In this document: in pieces, positions 1 to 11,474 of the stretch
Numbering within the stretch: the first letter of the stretch is position 1
Layout: every line of letters begins with the position of its first letter
Source of the DNA: Coturnix japonica
Lineage: Eukaryota; Chordata; Aves; Galliformes; Phasianidae
Assembly: GCF_001577835.2 (NCBI RefSeq)
Contig: NC_029532.1
Coordinates: forward strand, 124,001-188,000
Direction of reading: 5' to 3'
Length of the DNA stretch: 64,000 nt
Translations under genes and position numbers: made by a program
Notes under the pieces: generated by a model
What the model was told of the DNA's origin: nothing
Databases searched by the model: none
Seen by the model: only the letters and a program-made list of their open reading frames with translations

Positions 1-261
1 GTGCAGCTGCACATCAAATCTGTGCACGTGCCAGGAATGCAGGGGACAGAGCCAGTAATCCCAGGTGTCCCCAGGGTCACCTCCTTCCTCCTCCCCAAAT
101 GCTGCCATTGGAAGTGCAGGGAAATGAATGGGCTTAGGTGTCCCCCAACCCCTGAGGACAAGGGACTCTGTACCCAAACACTTCTAAGGTTGTGCACTGC
201 TGCAGCTTCTCGTGCAGAATGCAGTTCAATGTCACCAATGGGAGAACGGGTAAGCCATGCA

Positions 262-308
262 CAGGTGTGCACTCGAGTGTGTGTGTGCATGTGTGCATGT
301 GCATGTAC
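262..308. repeat. TG/CATG simple repeat in ABCA2 intron 3
   Basis: An imperfect (TG)n tract with CATG interruptions lies just downstream of ABCA2 exon 3 in gene direction. It is a short microsatellite; any open frame through it is a composition effect. Confidence 0.6.
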
Positions 309-342
309 AGGACCAAGAAGAGCATGGCAATGCACGACTCAC

Positions 343-3300
343 GTGGAGTTGGAGTACTGCAGGAAGCCAAACTCATCGCGCTGGCCGTCGGGACACAGGG
401 ACTGCATGACAGGCAGGATCCCGGCTGAGGTGAGCGGGGCCGCCGTGTAGAAAGCTGGAGCCAGTAAAAGTGTAGAAGAGGCAAGGGAAGGCAGGGGCAG
501 GAAGGAGGAGAGGCAAGGGCAGGCAGGGGCCACCAGGGAGACAGACACTCAGTTCAGAAAGAAGCATACACTGCATCTGGTGAGGCCCAGGGGAAGATTG
601 GGCAGCCAAGCTCAGAAGTCTGCAGCCCATGGAGGCTGTCCCACCGGCAGCTCCCTGGGGCTGGGGGCAGCTCCTTCCTGCCACCAGGGCTACCCAGCTC
701 CCACCCAACAGCCCGTGCTCCCCTCTGAGTGGCAGAGGCCACCCGACCCCAAGACAATGCTGACTTCTGATGCTTGCTTAGCAGGGTGCTGCCAACCTCC
801 CCCGGCCTCTCAGCTGCTCTTGTTAGTAACCTCAGAAGCACCGCTGGATTTCCAGAGGAAGAGAAGGAGGAAGAATACAACAGGAAAGAATTGACCCCCA
901 GAGCTTCCCAGGTCCCACAGGCCCTCTTGAGACCGATCGTCCTCCCCACCCGGCTGCCCTGATGTGTGACTGCTGGAGATGAGAAATGGAGACACGGTAA
1001 AGGGGGAGATGGAGAAAACAAGGAGCAGCAAGGAGACAGCAAACAAGAACCCTGGCCAGGGCTGAGTTCTCACCAGCCACAGCCTTCCCCAGCCCCTCCT
1101 GAGGGGAACCCAGGGTGGTCACTGGGCAGCACCTGGCAGGGACAGGGGTCATGCAAGAGGGGTGAGTCCCAGCCCCAGTGCCCCAGATAGAGGCAGATCA
1201 GTGTGGTTAGCACAGCCATGACAGGAGGGCTGGTGAAGATGGGCTTGTGTGCACGGACAGGGCCAGTTCAGGGCAAATGGGGCCAGGCAGAGCATGGAGC
1301 CACAGGCTGGATATGCCCCATGGTAGCAGCCATGCCACGGAGAGGTGACAACAGCATCACTCACGTGGCATCCCACTGTCCTTATGGCTCCTTCCAACAG
1401 TGCCATGTCCCAGCTCTATCCCAGAGCTTAGAGGCTGAAACAGGGACCTGGTGGCAGGGGACTACAGCTGCCTGCAGCCTGGATGCTTTGGGGGTGAGCA
1501 CAGACACAGCTGAGCAACCAAAAGTTGCATTGGAGTCTGCAGGCAGCAGGGTTTGCCCAAAAAGAGATGGGGGAAGGATGTGCCTGGTCTGGGAAGCCCT
1601 GTGCAGCCCAGCCTACCAGGGTCACGGCTGCCAGTGGCCGCAAGTGCCCTCTGAACACAGCCTCAGTCTGGGCCAGTAACAAAAACCCACTGCAGGCAGC
1701 AGCAGAAGGGTTCTGGGCACAGCAGCTCAAGCTCATCTTTACCAGCCAGGGAAAGAAGGCAACAGGTTTATAGAGGTGCTATTAGACCAGAGTGAGCTGA
1801 TCCTAATCGGGCCCTGTCTCCCCAAAACTCCTGGCTGGCAAAGGCAGGGGAGGGGGAGAGGCACCCACCCATCCAACCAACTTACAGACTGGAGCATGCA
1901 GCAGAGGCATGGAGGGCAGGCAGGCAGGGATAATGGTGGGAAAGAAAAAGAAAACATGAGAGAAAAAGAAAGAAAAAACGAACCAAAAAACACAACACAG
2001 AGTGCACATCAGCACTGGGGCAGGAACCAAGGCAGCACCCATCACTGCCCTCCACTGGGATTTCCCTTGCTGGCAGGTGCTGAAACAAAGGCTCACACTT
2101 GGTCATGCAGGAACACAGACACCAGCTCCTGGCACCTCCGCCTGGCCCCGCTGTGCCCCCCGGCAGCCAACTCCAAGCATCTTGCTGCCACACAGTCCTC
2201 CTCCTGGTGGCACGGCCCCATGACCTCCAGCTGCACACCTCCAGGGCACCTTGAGTTCCTGCCCCATCCATTGCTGGCTTTGCCTCAGCCTGGCAAGCCT
2301 CTGAACCTCCACAGCTGTGTGCAGGGCTACATGCAGAGCACAGCCCCTGCCCCCCCCCAGAATTCCCCCAGCTGCTCCCTCAGAACTCAGGGCACTGCAG
2401 CTGTCCTGGCACCACCCAGCTCCAGCACCCCTCTACCTGCAGAAGTGCCTCCAGGCAGAGACAAAAAAAAGCCCTGCTCATGGCATCTGGAGGCTGCTTC
2501 ACCCCCTGGTTGGGAATGCCTCTAATCCCACCATTCTGGTATGCAGCTCCTCCTCTACACTGCCCCCCCAAAAGTTTCAAGGGGTCCCTGCCAGCTGTCA
2601 GCATCCTCCTCAGCCCCAGGCTGTCCCAGAGGGCTGGAACAGCTCCCCAGTGTCCCCATCCTTCCCCCAGGTGTGGATGCTCTGGGCACCACCTGTTCAC
2701 ACGCACCTTCCTTCACGGGGATGGTCGGCTTCTTCTGCCTCAGCCCCAGAAGGATGAAGAAGAGCACCAGCGGGATGAAGATCTCGAAGGCCAGCACCCA
2801 CTGCAGATGACACAAAGCAGGTGGACCGTGATGCTCATGGCCAGGACCCCATTGCCAGGGAGGAATATGGGCATCACCAGGTTGACAGTCCTGGGGACAC
2901 CCCCTGCTTGTGCCCCAGTGCAGTACAGCACTATGCCCATGTCCTGCACCACAGCTCTGCCAGAGATGAACAGGGCTACACGCACCTGTACTTCTCCAAC
3001 TGCCCACCCCATCCTGCCAGGGGCACCACAGGGTAGTAGCACATTGGGCTGGTGGACCCCTGGTAGATGGAGCACAGACCCTGATGGGCGATCACAACTG
3101 GGAAGACAGCTCAGTACCTGTAAAGAGCCACAAACACCTTCCTGGCAATACCCTGCCAGCCAGCAGCTGGCATGACATGGCATCCTCACGTTCCTGCTGG
3201 GTCCCCTTGGATGACCTGGTGTGTCCAAAGTGCCCCTACCCCATACAATAGCTCTACCCACGGCCAGCTGGGTTCAATGGGGCCCCCAGCCCCATCCCGG

Positions 3301-6300
3301 TGGCAGGACCAAGGCAGGGAACAGGCCTTGATGCTGTTGGGGTGAGGAGGCACCCAGTCAGGAGCTGCAACCATCTCCAGGTGTGACTGGGGCAGTGCAG
3401 GGGGTCCCCTCTGTGCCCTCGCAGAAGGCAACAGCTGGGCAGGATTTCCACCAGCAGCATATGGTGAATCACAGCAAATCCTCAGGAATCCCTGACCCCA
3501 ATAGCACAAGCATCCCAGGCTGGGCTCTGTGCCCAGAGGCCCTGGGGAAAGGCACCAACACCTTCAGCTGTCCGCAGATGCAGGCACAGCTACTGCTGGT
3601 TTGCACCAGGAGTACTGAGACCACACCGCAGCACTACTGCTGCTCTGCACTGCAGGCACAACAGGAAACACCACATCTAAGGGAACTGAGACGCAGCATG
3701 AGGTAAGCCAACCTCCACCTACTCCAGGACTGGACCAGACCCCAGGTGACCTATGCAGAAAGAGCAACCTCACATCATGACTTAGGGCTGGGGTCAGATT
3801 TGCTGGAGAGCAGCAAAGCCCTGCCATGCTCAGCCCTGGCCATGCCAGCTGGGTCACAGCCAGGGTCAGGGGATCCCTGTTTGTGCAGTAACCCTGGTCC
3901 CATGCACCATTCCTACTGTCACCGTCCCTGTGCTGGAGGCTGGCAGGGGCATCCTGACCTGCCCTGCCCATGGTCCAGCTGCCACAGGCTGCCTGCAGCC
4001 CTCCCTGCCTGTTGCCTGTTTACCAGGCACACAATGGCATCTCTGTGTGCAGATGGGTGCGGGTCCGTTCCTGCGCCGCCCCCCCAGCACCCTGCACTGG
4101 GCCCGTACCAGGCGGGGCTCCTTTGGAGACTGGTCCTTGTTGGCAAAAGGAGGGGCCTGTTTGTTGTGTGTTTTAAAGCAGGTCGTTGACCTCCTGCTCA
4201 GCTCCTTCCCTGGATCAAACCAGAAATGGGTCTGGGCAGCAAAGCCCTCCCTCATTCCTGTCCCAGCAGCAGGCATTCACTCGGGGGGCAGGCAGGAGGG
4301 GGCCTGCTCCAGCACAGCCTCAGTCTGTGCTAAGGGGAGGCAGCCAGCAGGGCCACCTGCCACTGGTCACCACCTATGGGCATGGGACACTGCGGGGCAG
4401 AGGGAGAGCACATCATATGGGGACTGCCCAGGTGCTGGCACCAGGGGAAAGGGTTTGCTTGACCTCTGCCCCGGGGAGCAGGAAGGCAGCAATATCCTGC
4501 TGTCCAGCTTTTATGGCTGAAGAAAACATTTTGATGGCACCAAACTTTAATCACCATGTTGCCAAATGCTGACTGACTGCAAACACAATTATAGTTGACA
4601 TCAAGATGTAATCCTTGTGAGATGGGTATCGCAGAGCTCAGCACCCCCAGGGCAAAACCACAGCCCCCAGGAGGGGGTGGTGACCCACAGGGATGCTGCC
4701 TGGCACTGCCGCGTCTACCCAGCACCAGCTGCAAACAAAAAGGGGGCAAAGAGCACCCTGCGTCAATGCAGGGCCCAGCCCAGTGATCCCTGGCCAGGGC
4801 TGATGTCAGCTCCCACCCAGTGCTGGGACGGCTTCTGGGAGCTGGTGGCAGAAGCAGGGTGCCATAGTCTGATAGAGCATTGTATCCTTTTTCTGAGGGC
4901 ACTGAGGTCATCCTACTTGTTCACACACAGAAGGACTTTTCAGGACAATTCCCCTGTGCAGTGGGATGCTTCCCAGCCCTTCAGCAAGGAACAGAGAAGC
5001 ACACACTCCCCAGGTCAGCTCTGCCCTGCACCCTGGGGACCCTGCTGACACTGGAGACAAGCTGCAGTGTCCAGAACCTCATCTTCTGTTCACCACTCCC
5101 CCAGGAGTCCTATGCAACCTGCACTTTCAAATAAGATGTCAAATAATATCCAACAGAGCCCTCCATCACTGGCACTTCAAAGCCACTAACTCTTCTGGCA
5201 GCTGCATTCCTGTCCCAACCACATTTGCAGAAAGCAGCCAGGAAAGGCTGCCAATCACCCTCAGCTTTACCCTGGGTGTCCAGGGTAACTTGAGTTCACC
5301 TGTTCATTTTACACCCCATGTAGGTTTAATTAACCATTGAGAGTTATCTGAGAGCCCATCCCTCAACAAGATGCATGCAGCTCTGCTCCCCATTCCAGCA
5401 GAATGGAGGCACCTCTCCAGCCCGCACCGCCTGGGGCTGCTGAACCACCCCCTGCACTGCAGAATGGTGCCCACGCTCCGCTTTGTGGTCCAGATGTTAC
5501 CAGAAAGGAGCAGGCACTGTACTTCAAGGCAGACACAGCAGCAGGGCAGTGCCACGTACCAGCTGCCAGCAGGGCAAAGCCACTGGCATCATGCTGCCTT
5601 CATGAGAGCCGTGGGAGCCCAGCCACTCCCCCCTTTGTAGCCAGGGAGGGGTCCCGTTCTCAGCCCCATCCTGCTCCAACACCCTGCAGGGGCCACTCAC
5701 CTCCACGTGACATCACAGGCTCAGTGCAGGGCACTCAGGAGGCTGGCAGCTCTGTGAGATGTCTGCTTCCAGATGGGGCCCAGACCCCAGCAGGGCATCT
5801 CAGCCAGGTGCCAGCTGCAGGCACCCGCAGACCTGCTGAGGTTATTGGCACAGGATGTAATGTTACCCCGGCCAACCAGCACCAGGCAGCCCTGCTCAAT
5901 GCTGCACTCTTGCATTGCCAGCCTAGTTGGGGGGCTGCAGGGGCACAGGGATGCCCAAAGGGTGCACTTATCCTCAGACCATAAAACCTGGCAGCATGTG
6001 GGGCAGCCACTGGGAGTTGAGTGTGCCCTGCGGCCCAGGCTATTACACACGGGGACCAGGTAGCCCCCAGCTGTGCGGGGCAAGGAGAGGGATGACTCAG
6101 CCATAGGACATCACCCTCAGCCACGCACAGGGCTGCCCAGGCAGACACCTGCAGGCAGCGCGGCCTCACCCGGCCCTGCCCACACGCACTGCCCTGCGGG
6201 TACCGGGATGGTTAAGGAGGGCAGCAGGATCGGCCTGCACGGCACTCGGCGTTCGGGAGGGAAGAAAAGTGAGCATTATCAGTCGAGAGCAGCAGTTCGC

Positions 6301-7409
6301 TACCCTCCCCCAGCCTCTAAAAATAACCGGCTCCCCGCACCCATCCCCGGCCAGCCCTGCATGCGCGCCGGGCCGCGGGGACCTCTGCACCGTGAGGACC
6401 GAGCAGGGCTGGGGGAGGGAAGGGCTGTCCGCTGGCATCGCGCCTCCCCGCACACACGGAGCCCGACACCCCCTCCTCCCATCACACCGTCCCCTGCACG
6501 CGCAGGCCGACGAGGCTACGGAAGGGTTAATCCGGTTCCCAGAGCCCGGCGCACTGCGCGCACCGCAATGGGCGGCTGGACAGACGGACGCCCGGCAGCG
6601 CGGTGCCGGTGACCCCCGGGGCAGGTAGCGAGGAATCCGCACCGCCCTGGGATACTGACGAGGGCCCGAGGGGCCCGCAGAGCCCCGCGCCGCTCCGCCC
6701 GGTGCGGGCAGGGAAACCGCAGCCCCGACCCACGTACGGTTCGGAATCCTATTTATAGCGCTCGGAAAGGCGCTCAGCCCCGAGACGCGGCCCGGAGGCG
6801 CAGCCCGCGGGCGCCCAGCGCAGCCGGCACGGGCCGAGGTGGGGGCGGACGCTGCGCACGGTGGGACCCGGGGAGGGCCGAGCAGCCAACTGTTGCTGCT
6901 GAGCCGCGCCCCCGGGCTGCGGGGTGCGAGGGACGAGCCTCGGCCGCACCGTTCGTACGCGGATGGCGTCCGCGCTCCTTTTTCTCCGGCCCCCGAGGCG
7001 AGCAGACGTCGCTAGATCACCGCATCCAGCGCCCCATGAATTATTCATCTCCTGAGCCCGACCAAGAAGAAGAGAAGGTACCCCGAGGAGTCAAAGGGAG
7101 CGGCGAGCCCAGGACGGCCCTGCCCGGCTCACGGCCGGCACAGATGCGCAGCGACCCGCGGCACCGGGAGGGAATCCTCCGCAGGCGACGGGCCGCGCTC
7201 ACCGCGTGGATCGACCCGCACGGCCCCGCAGCCCCGAGCCGGCCCGGGCGCATCCGCGGGGAGACCCTCCGGGCCGGGGGCCGCGGTTCTCCCCCGTCCG
7301 CTCCCGCAGCGGGCCCCGCCGCGCCGCACGGCCCCCGGCTCACCGGGCTGCGCCGCTTCAGCGTCACGTTCTTCCAGAGCAGGAGATGGAGCTGGTGCAG
7401 GAACCCCAT
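343..7409 (-). CDS. ABCA2: ABCA2, 5' part (ATP-binding cassette subfamily A member 2)
   Basis: This is the amino-terminal part of a full-length ABCA lipid transporter of late endosomes and lysosomes, known for sterol and sphingolipid handling in brain and myelin. Coding exons are 7344-7409 (22 codons starting [20 protein letters not shown]), 2707-2800 (WVLAFEIF..., the first membrane segment, roughly residues 23-43) and 343-454 (start of the large lumenal loop, from AFYTAAPL to FLQYSNST). All joins use GT-AG introns and the phases fit: exon 1 ends on a whole codon, and a split Ala codon joins exons 2 and 3. The residues match human ABCA2 almost one for one. Intron 1 is about 4.5 kb and intron 2 about 2.3 kb. 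A donor (gtgagt on the minus strand) follows exon 3, so the gene runs off the left edge. The start is the first Met of the conserved family amino terminus, inside a CpG island. Confidence 0.96.
1920..1992. repeat. purine-rich tract in ABCA2 intron 2
   Basis: A stretch of about 70 bases is almost all A and G on the plus strand (runs of GAAAG and GAAAA). It lies mid-intron, away from splice sites. It looks like ordinary low-complexity intronic sequence. Confidence 0.6.
6749..6758. promoter_or_regulatory. palindromic CTATTTATAG (TATA/MEF2-type) element
   Basis: A ten-base palindrome sits inside the ABCA2 CpG island, about 600 bp into intron 1. It fits both the MEF2 consensus (CTA, four A/T bases, TAG) and a TATA box readable on either strand. 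On the minus strand it could support an alternative ABCA2 first exon. This is inferred from motif and position only. Confidence 0.35.
7036..7048. promoter_or_regulatory. 13-bp palindrome ATGAATTATTCAT, POU-dimer-like site
   Basis: A perfect inverted repeat of ATGAAT around a central T lies in ABCA2 intron 1, about 300 bp from exon 1, as an A/T island in GC-rich DNA. Its shape resembles palindromic sites bound by POU-factor dimers (MORE-like or Pit-1-like). Binding is inferred. Confidence 0.35.
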
Positions 7410-8000
7410 GGCCGCGCTGGCCCCGCCGCGGAGGCAGCCCCGCTCCGCTCCGATCGGCGCCGCGGCTCAGCCACCCCCCACCGCCATGCCCGCCGCCTTT
7501 GTCCGCAGCAACCCAAGCTCGGTTCGGTTCGGCTGGCGGGGCTGGCAGCAGGCGCCCGTCCCCGCCGTCCCAGGCCCGGCCCCGCACGGCACCGCCTCCG
7601 ACCTGCGCTGCCGCCCCTTAAAGGCACCGCCGGGACTCCGCTGCGGCGGCCGCGGGGCAGAGCTGCGCAGTGACGCGCCTCGCGGCCGCGCTGCGGGATG
7701 CGCCGCCCCGGTACCGGCGTCCGCCCCGGAGGCGATGAGAGGCGTGCGGGCACCAGCGGCCTCTGCTCCTCTCTCCGTCGGGGAGCACAGTTACAGCACG
7801 GTTGTGTTGGAGGGACCTTAAAGCCCCCAACCCCACCCCTGCCGGGGGCTGCCTGCCTCCCAGCTCAGGCTGCCCAGGGCTCATCCGCGGCCTTGGGCGC
7901 CTCCATCGGTGGGCACGCGCAGCTCTGGGCAGCGGTGGCGGTGGATCGTGGCACCGCAGACCCTGCTGAGCCCGTAGCAGTCACGGCACGCATCCTCACC

Positions 8001-10135
8001 CCGAGCAGTGCCCGGGACAGCGCTCTTCCTCGGTATAGCCCGGGAACCCGGTTATTGGCAGATTTACGTGGACCCGTCTCCTCCCGGTGGTTGCTTTTGT
8101 CTCACGGCAGCGACCCTCTTCTTTCCTCAGCCTCACTGCTCCCCCTCCATTCCCCTGCTCCCCTTCCCCTCTTGCCTTATGTCCCCCCATCCCGATCCCA
8201 CGCTGCTGCCAGGGCCAAGGGCAGCGCAGTGAGTGCATCGCCTGCCCGCCTCCGAGTTGTGTTGCTAAGGGCAACGGTGTTGCAGGCTTTGCTCCGGAGC
8301 AGCTGCACCACAAAAGCTTCCCTTGTCCTGCCACAAAGTGCCATTATTCCAAAAACTTCTGGGCAAAACCTTTCTGGCATCTTTGCCAGGCAAGTGCCAC
8401 CTCCCGTCGGGGCTCAGGTCGGGGCAGCCTCGGGCAGGCAGTGCCAAGTATCTGGGCTGGCAGTTAGGGAGGAGAAGAAACACAGAAAGGAGGGTTGACA
8501 AAGGTAGCAGGAAACAGGGTACGTGTCTGAGAGAGAAAAACACCCAACCCCAGTGCTGCAGTTGGCAACAGAGGTCTCTGAGGGCAGCACTGAAACCACA
8601 GAGCCCCGAAACGCCCCAGCACAGCACTGTGCCCAGCCTGGTGCCAGCTGCTGCCTGCAGTGCCCTCTGGTGCTCCACCAACACTGTGGGTCTGGAAGGC
8701 AGCGCCACCAGCCCAGGGCTGGAAAGGAACAAAGGTACGATGGGGGCATCCCATTTTGGCCACAGGTGCCATGCCTGGCAGCAGAGAGGAGCTGCTGGTG
8801 CCACTTTAGCTGACAGTTTCAAAATGAGTCACTGTGAGCCAAAATCAGGCTGGCATCCTGTTTTCAACCCAACTGCAGGGTGGCACACTGGGTTGGCTGA
8901 GGGCAGGGCCGCACCCAATCTCAGCACAGGCACAGACCCAGCGTTCACACCTGGGCTTCTTCTCAGCACTCACCAGGGGGGCATCAGCCCCGGCCTAACC
9001 AGGGTCTGGGTGGTCCTGCTTGCAGTGCCAGGCTGAGATGCTGCGGTCATTTGTGCCCTGCTCAGCTCTGCAGTGGGCTGAAGCAAACACAGAGGCAGCA
9101 GCAGGTTTCAGTCCAAGCTGAAGGAGCATCTCACTGTTTTGTCAGACCAGGCTGTGTGTGTCTCCCTGCTGTTGCCTCCTCAGTGTCACCTTATGCCCCC
9201 TCCCTGTCCCCTGGTGCCCCGCTGCTGTGGGGTGGGGGTAGAGGGCGTGCAAGGGGTGGGAGAGCTAGAGACCACAGGCTGTAGGCATGGAGCTCAACCC
9301 TGTCTGCTTGAAGGCACCCCTGGTGCAGGGACATGGGGACACTGTACAAACCCCAGATCAGGGACAGGTACAAGGGAAAGCTGAAGCTAATCCGGGGCTG
9401 ACTAGCAGCAGGGATAGGAAAGGTGCTCAACAGAAGTATTCTTTGTTCTTAGCTTCAAGGCTGACTCATCAGAAACCACTTCGGAGAATTGAAACCCTAT
9501 GAAGGGTCAAATGCCTCTTCTGCAAAGAGCCCCTGGAGCCACAGCCGTGCCAAGGAGCCCAGGGGAAGCGGGAGGGCATGAGGCAGGACACCTGGGCACA
9601 GGGAGCTGTGAGCATCAACCAGGCTGCCAGCACAGCGCCTGGGGCAGAAGGATCCCGTCTGGCACAGGCACACATCTGGCCACGGGCATTCACTCATCCA
9701 AGGTTGATATTGCCACCCGTTCTGCATAGGGGAAGTGATCAGAGTTCTGACACCAGGAAGGATCTGCTGAGAGGCAGTTGCACAGCAAAACCACAGAAAA
9801 GAGGAAGCCCTCGAGTACTTCAGGCCAGAGCCAGCAGCTGCCCGCAGCACCCACACTGCTGTCACCCTCTACGCTGTGCCACGGTCCCTTCCATGGTAAG
9901 TCTGCAGACTTTTGATTTTTTGCATGAGGGACTTTTCCCTGGGGCAGGTGCTGTGGGCACACAGGGGTCAGGCTCACCGGGCTCCCAATACTCTGCTATG
10001 CTCAAACCCTACAGGGTTTGGGTGGAGGGAGCAAAGTCCTCCTCAAACCCTACCAGCCCCATGTCTCCCCTCTGCCTTGTGCCCCCCAGCTGGGTGGCTG
10101 AGCTGACAGCTCTCACAGGCCTCTTCTCTGTCCAG
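8001..10135. other. ABCA2-FUT7 intergenic stretch
   Basis: No convincing gene is seen. The open frames are short, lack family resemblance and have no splice-linked partners. The stretch probably holds untranslated first exon(s) of FUT7, because a pyrimidine-rich splice acceptor ends at 10135, just before the FUT7 coding start. I could not place the matching donor. Confidence 0.5.
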
Positions 10136-10161
10136 GGAGCTGCCAGCAGACCCCAGGCACC

Positions 10162-11208
10162 ATGTCCTGGGAGCTGCTGCTGCTGCTGCGGTGGATGTGG
10201 GGCCGGCCCAGTGTGAAAGCAGCAGTTACTGCAGGGCTGTTGGTCACTGCACTATGGCACCTGAAGTGCTTCATCCACTCATCCAGCAGCTCTGATGAAG
10301 CCTTCAAGCACATGAAGGCACTGACAGTCCTGGTGTGGGAGTGGCCCTCAAAGCAGGTCCCAGACTTCAGCAGGGATGTCTGTCTTGAGCAGTACGGCAT
10401 TGCAGGCTGCAGGCTCAGCACAGAGCGGCGGCTCCTGAGCCAGGCTGACGTGGTGGTTTTCCTTCACACCACCCTCCCGTGGGGCCGGGACAAGCTGCCC
10501 CGAGACAGACCGCATGGGCAGAGCTGGGTCTGGGTGTCCCTGGAGTCCCCCACCAACACAAGAGCATTAGCAGGATGGAACCATACCTTCAACTGGGTGA
10601 TGACCTACAGACGGGACTCGGACATCTTCATGCCCTATGGCAAGCTGGTGCCCAACCAGTCAGCCACTGTGAGCATCCCCACAAAGACTAACTTGGTGTC
10701 CTGGGTCATTAGCAACTATCACAGGACTCAGAAAAGAGCTGAAGTGTATAAGAACCTGTCCAGGTATCTCCACGTGAACATCTATGGGAAAGCAGCCAAG
10801 AAGCCGCTTTGCAAGGACTGCCTTTTGCCCACAACATCCAAATCCAAGTTCTACCTGGCCTTTGAAAACTCCATCCACCAGGACTACATCACTGAGAAGC
10901 TCTGGAGGAACTCTCTGCTGGCCGGCACTGTGCCGGTGGTGCTGGGCCCCCCCCGGGCCAACTATGAGCAGTTCATCCCTGCAGACTCATTCATCCATGT
11001 CGATGACTTCAGTTCCCTGGCAGACTTGGCCACCTTCCTAAAGACCATGAACTCCAGCCGCTACCGGCAGTTCTTTGCGTGGCAGAAGGGGTACAGCGTG
11101 AAGCTCTACACAGACTGGAGGGAGCGCATCTGCACCATCTGTGCCACATACCCCCACCTGCCCCAGGGCCGCCTCTATCCCGACCTGCAGGGCTGGTTCA
11201 ACACCTAG
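10162..11208 (+). CDS. FUT7: FUT7, alpha-1,3-fucosyltransferase 7
   Basis: This Golgi type II membrane glycosyltransferase (family GT10) adds fucose in alpha-1,3 linkage to sialylated N-acetyllactosamine to make sialyl-Lewis x, the selectin ligand of leukocytes. The 348-residue product has a short cytosolic tail, a signal anchor at about residues 18-38, a stem and the catalytic domain. The GT10 signature FENSIHQDYITEK starts at residue 234 and is followed by conserved GTVPVVLGPPRA. Sequons include NHT, NQS, NLS and NSS. The length is close to human FUT7 (342 aa) and residues match along the whole protein. The coding region has no intron. A splice acceptor ending at 10135 suggests an upstream untranslated exon. 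The Met at 10162 is preferred because it precedes the anchor and lies right after that acceptor. The gene is head-to-head with ABCA2 and convergent with POU5F3. Confidence 0.95.
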   Translation: MSWELLLLLRWMWGRPSVKAAVTAGLLVTALWHLKCFIHSSSSSDEAFKHMKALTVLVWEWPSKQVPDFSRDVCLEQYGIAGCRLSTERRLLSQADVVVFLHTTLPWGRDKLPRDRPHGQSWVWVSLESPTNTRALAGWNHTFNWVMTYRRDSDIFMPYGKLVPNQSATVSIPTKTNLVSWVISNYHRTQKRAEVYKNLSRYLHVNIYGKAAKKPLCKDCLLPTTSKSKFYLAFENSIHQDYITEKLWRNSLLAGTVPVVLGPPRANYEQFIPADSFIHVDDFSSLADLATFLKTMNSSRYRQFFAWQKGYSVKLYTDWRERICTICATYPHLPQGRLYPDLQGWFNT

Positions 11209-11265
11209 CACAGGGCTGGTTCAACATCTAGCACAGGGCTGGTTCAACATCTAGCACAGGGCTGG
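11188..11265 (+). repeat. 23-bp tandem repeat spanning the FUT7 stop codon
   Basis: Three near-identical 23-bp units (11188-11210, 11211-11233, 11234-11256) and a partial fourth run from the last FUT7 codons into the 3' UTR. The first unit holds the real stop (TAG), and later units repeat the same bases, differing at one position (acacc versus acatc). The protein is not altered because the first unit terminates translation. Confidence 0.9.
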
Positions 11266-11468
11266 CGCTGGGTGCATCTGGATGGCAGAGAGCAGTCCTA
11301 GAGTACAGGATGCCAGGCAGGGAGGATGTGGGACCTCTCATCCTGGCCCTGCCATTGCCACACTGTGACCTTGAGCAACATCGCATGACTGAACTTCCTG
11401 CACACCACAACCACCCCCATACTGACCCACCTCGCCGCGGTGCTGCTGCAACCACAGGCTGCTTTGGA

Positions 11469-11474
11469 AATAAA
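11469..11474 (+). terminator. FUT7 polyadenylation signal AATAAA
   Basis: A canonical AATAAA lies about 260 bases after the FUT7 stop codon on the coding strand, giving a short 3' UTR. It is the first such hexamer downstream. Confidence 0.75.

Larger units (their letters stand above)
6160..8000. promoter_or_regulatory. CpG island and promoter region of ABCA2
   Basis: The stretch is GC-rich with dense CpG, unlike the flanks, and covers ABCA2 exon 1 (7344-7409) plus about 600 bp upstream on the minus strand. Most long open frames here run through GC-rich DNA on both strands and look like composition artefacts. FUT7 points the other way about 2 kb further right. Transcription start positions cannot be fixed from sequence alone. 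Confidence 0.65.

Noticed and set aside
1-450. 149-codon plus-strand frame at the left edge
   Set aside because: Antisense to ABCA2 exon 3 and through a TG repeat; no similarity.
7036-7821. 261-codon plus-strand open frame over ABCA2 exon 1
   Set aside because: Antisense CpG-island frame rich in Arg/Pro/Ala with no family similarity.
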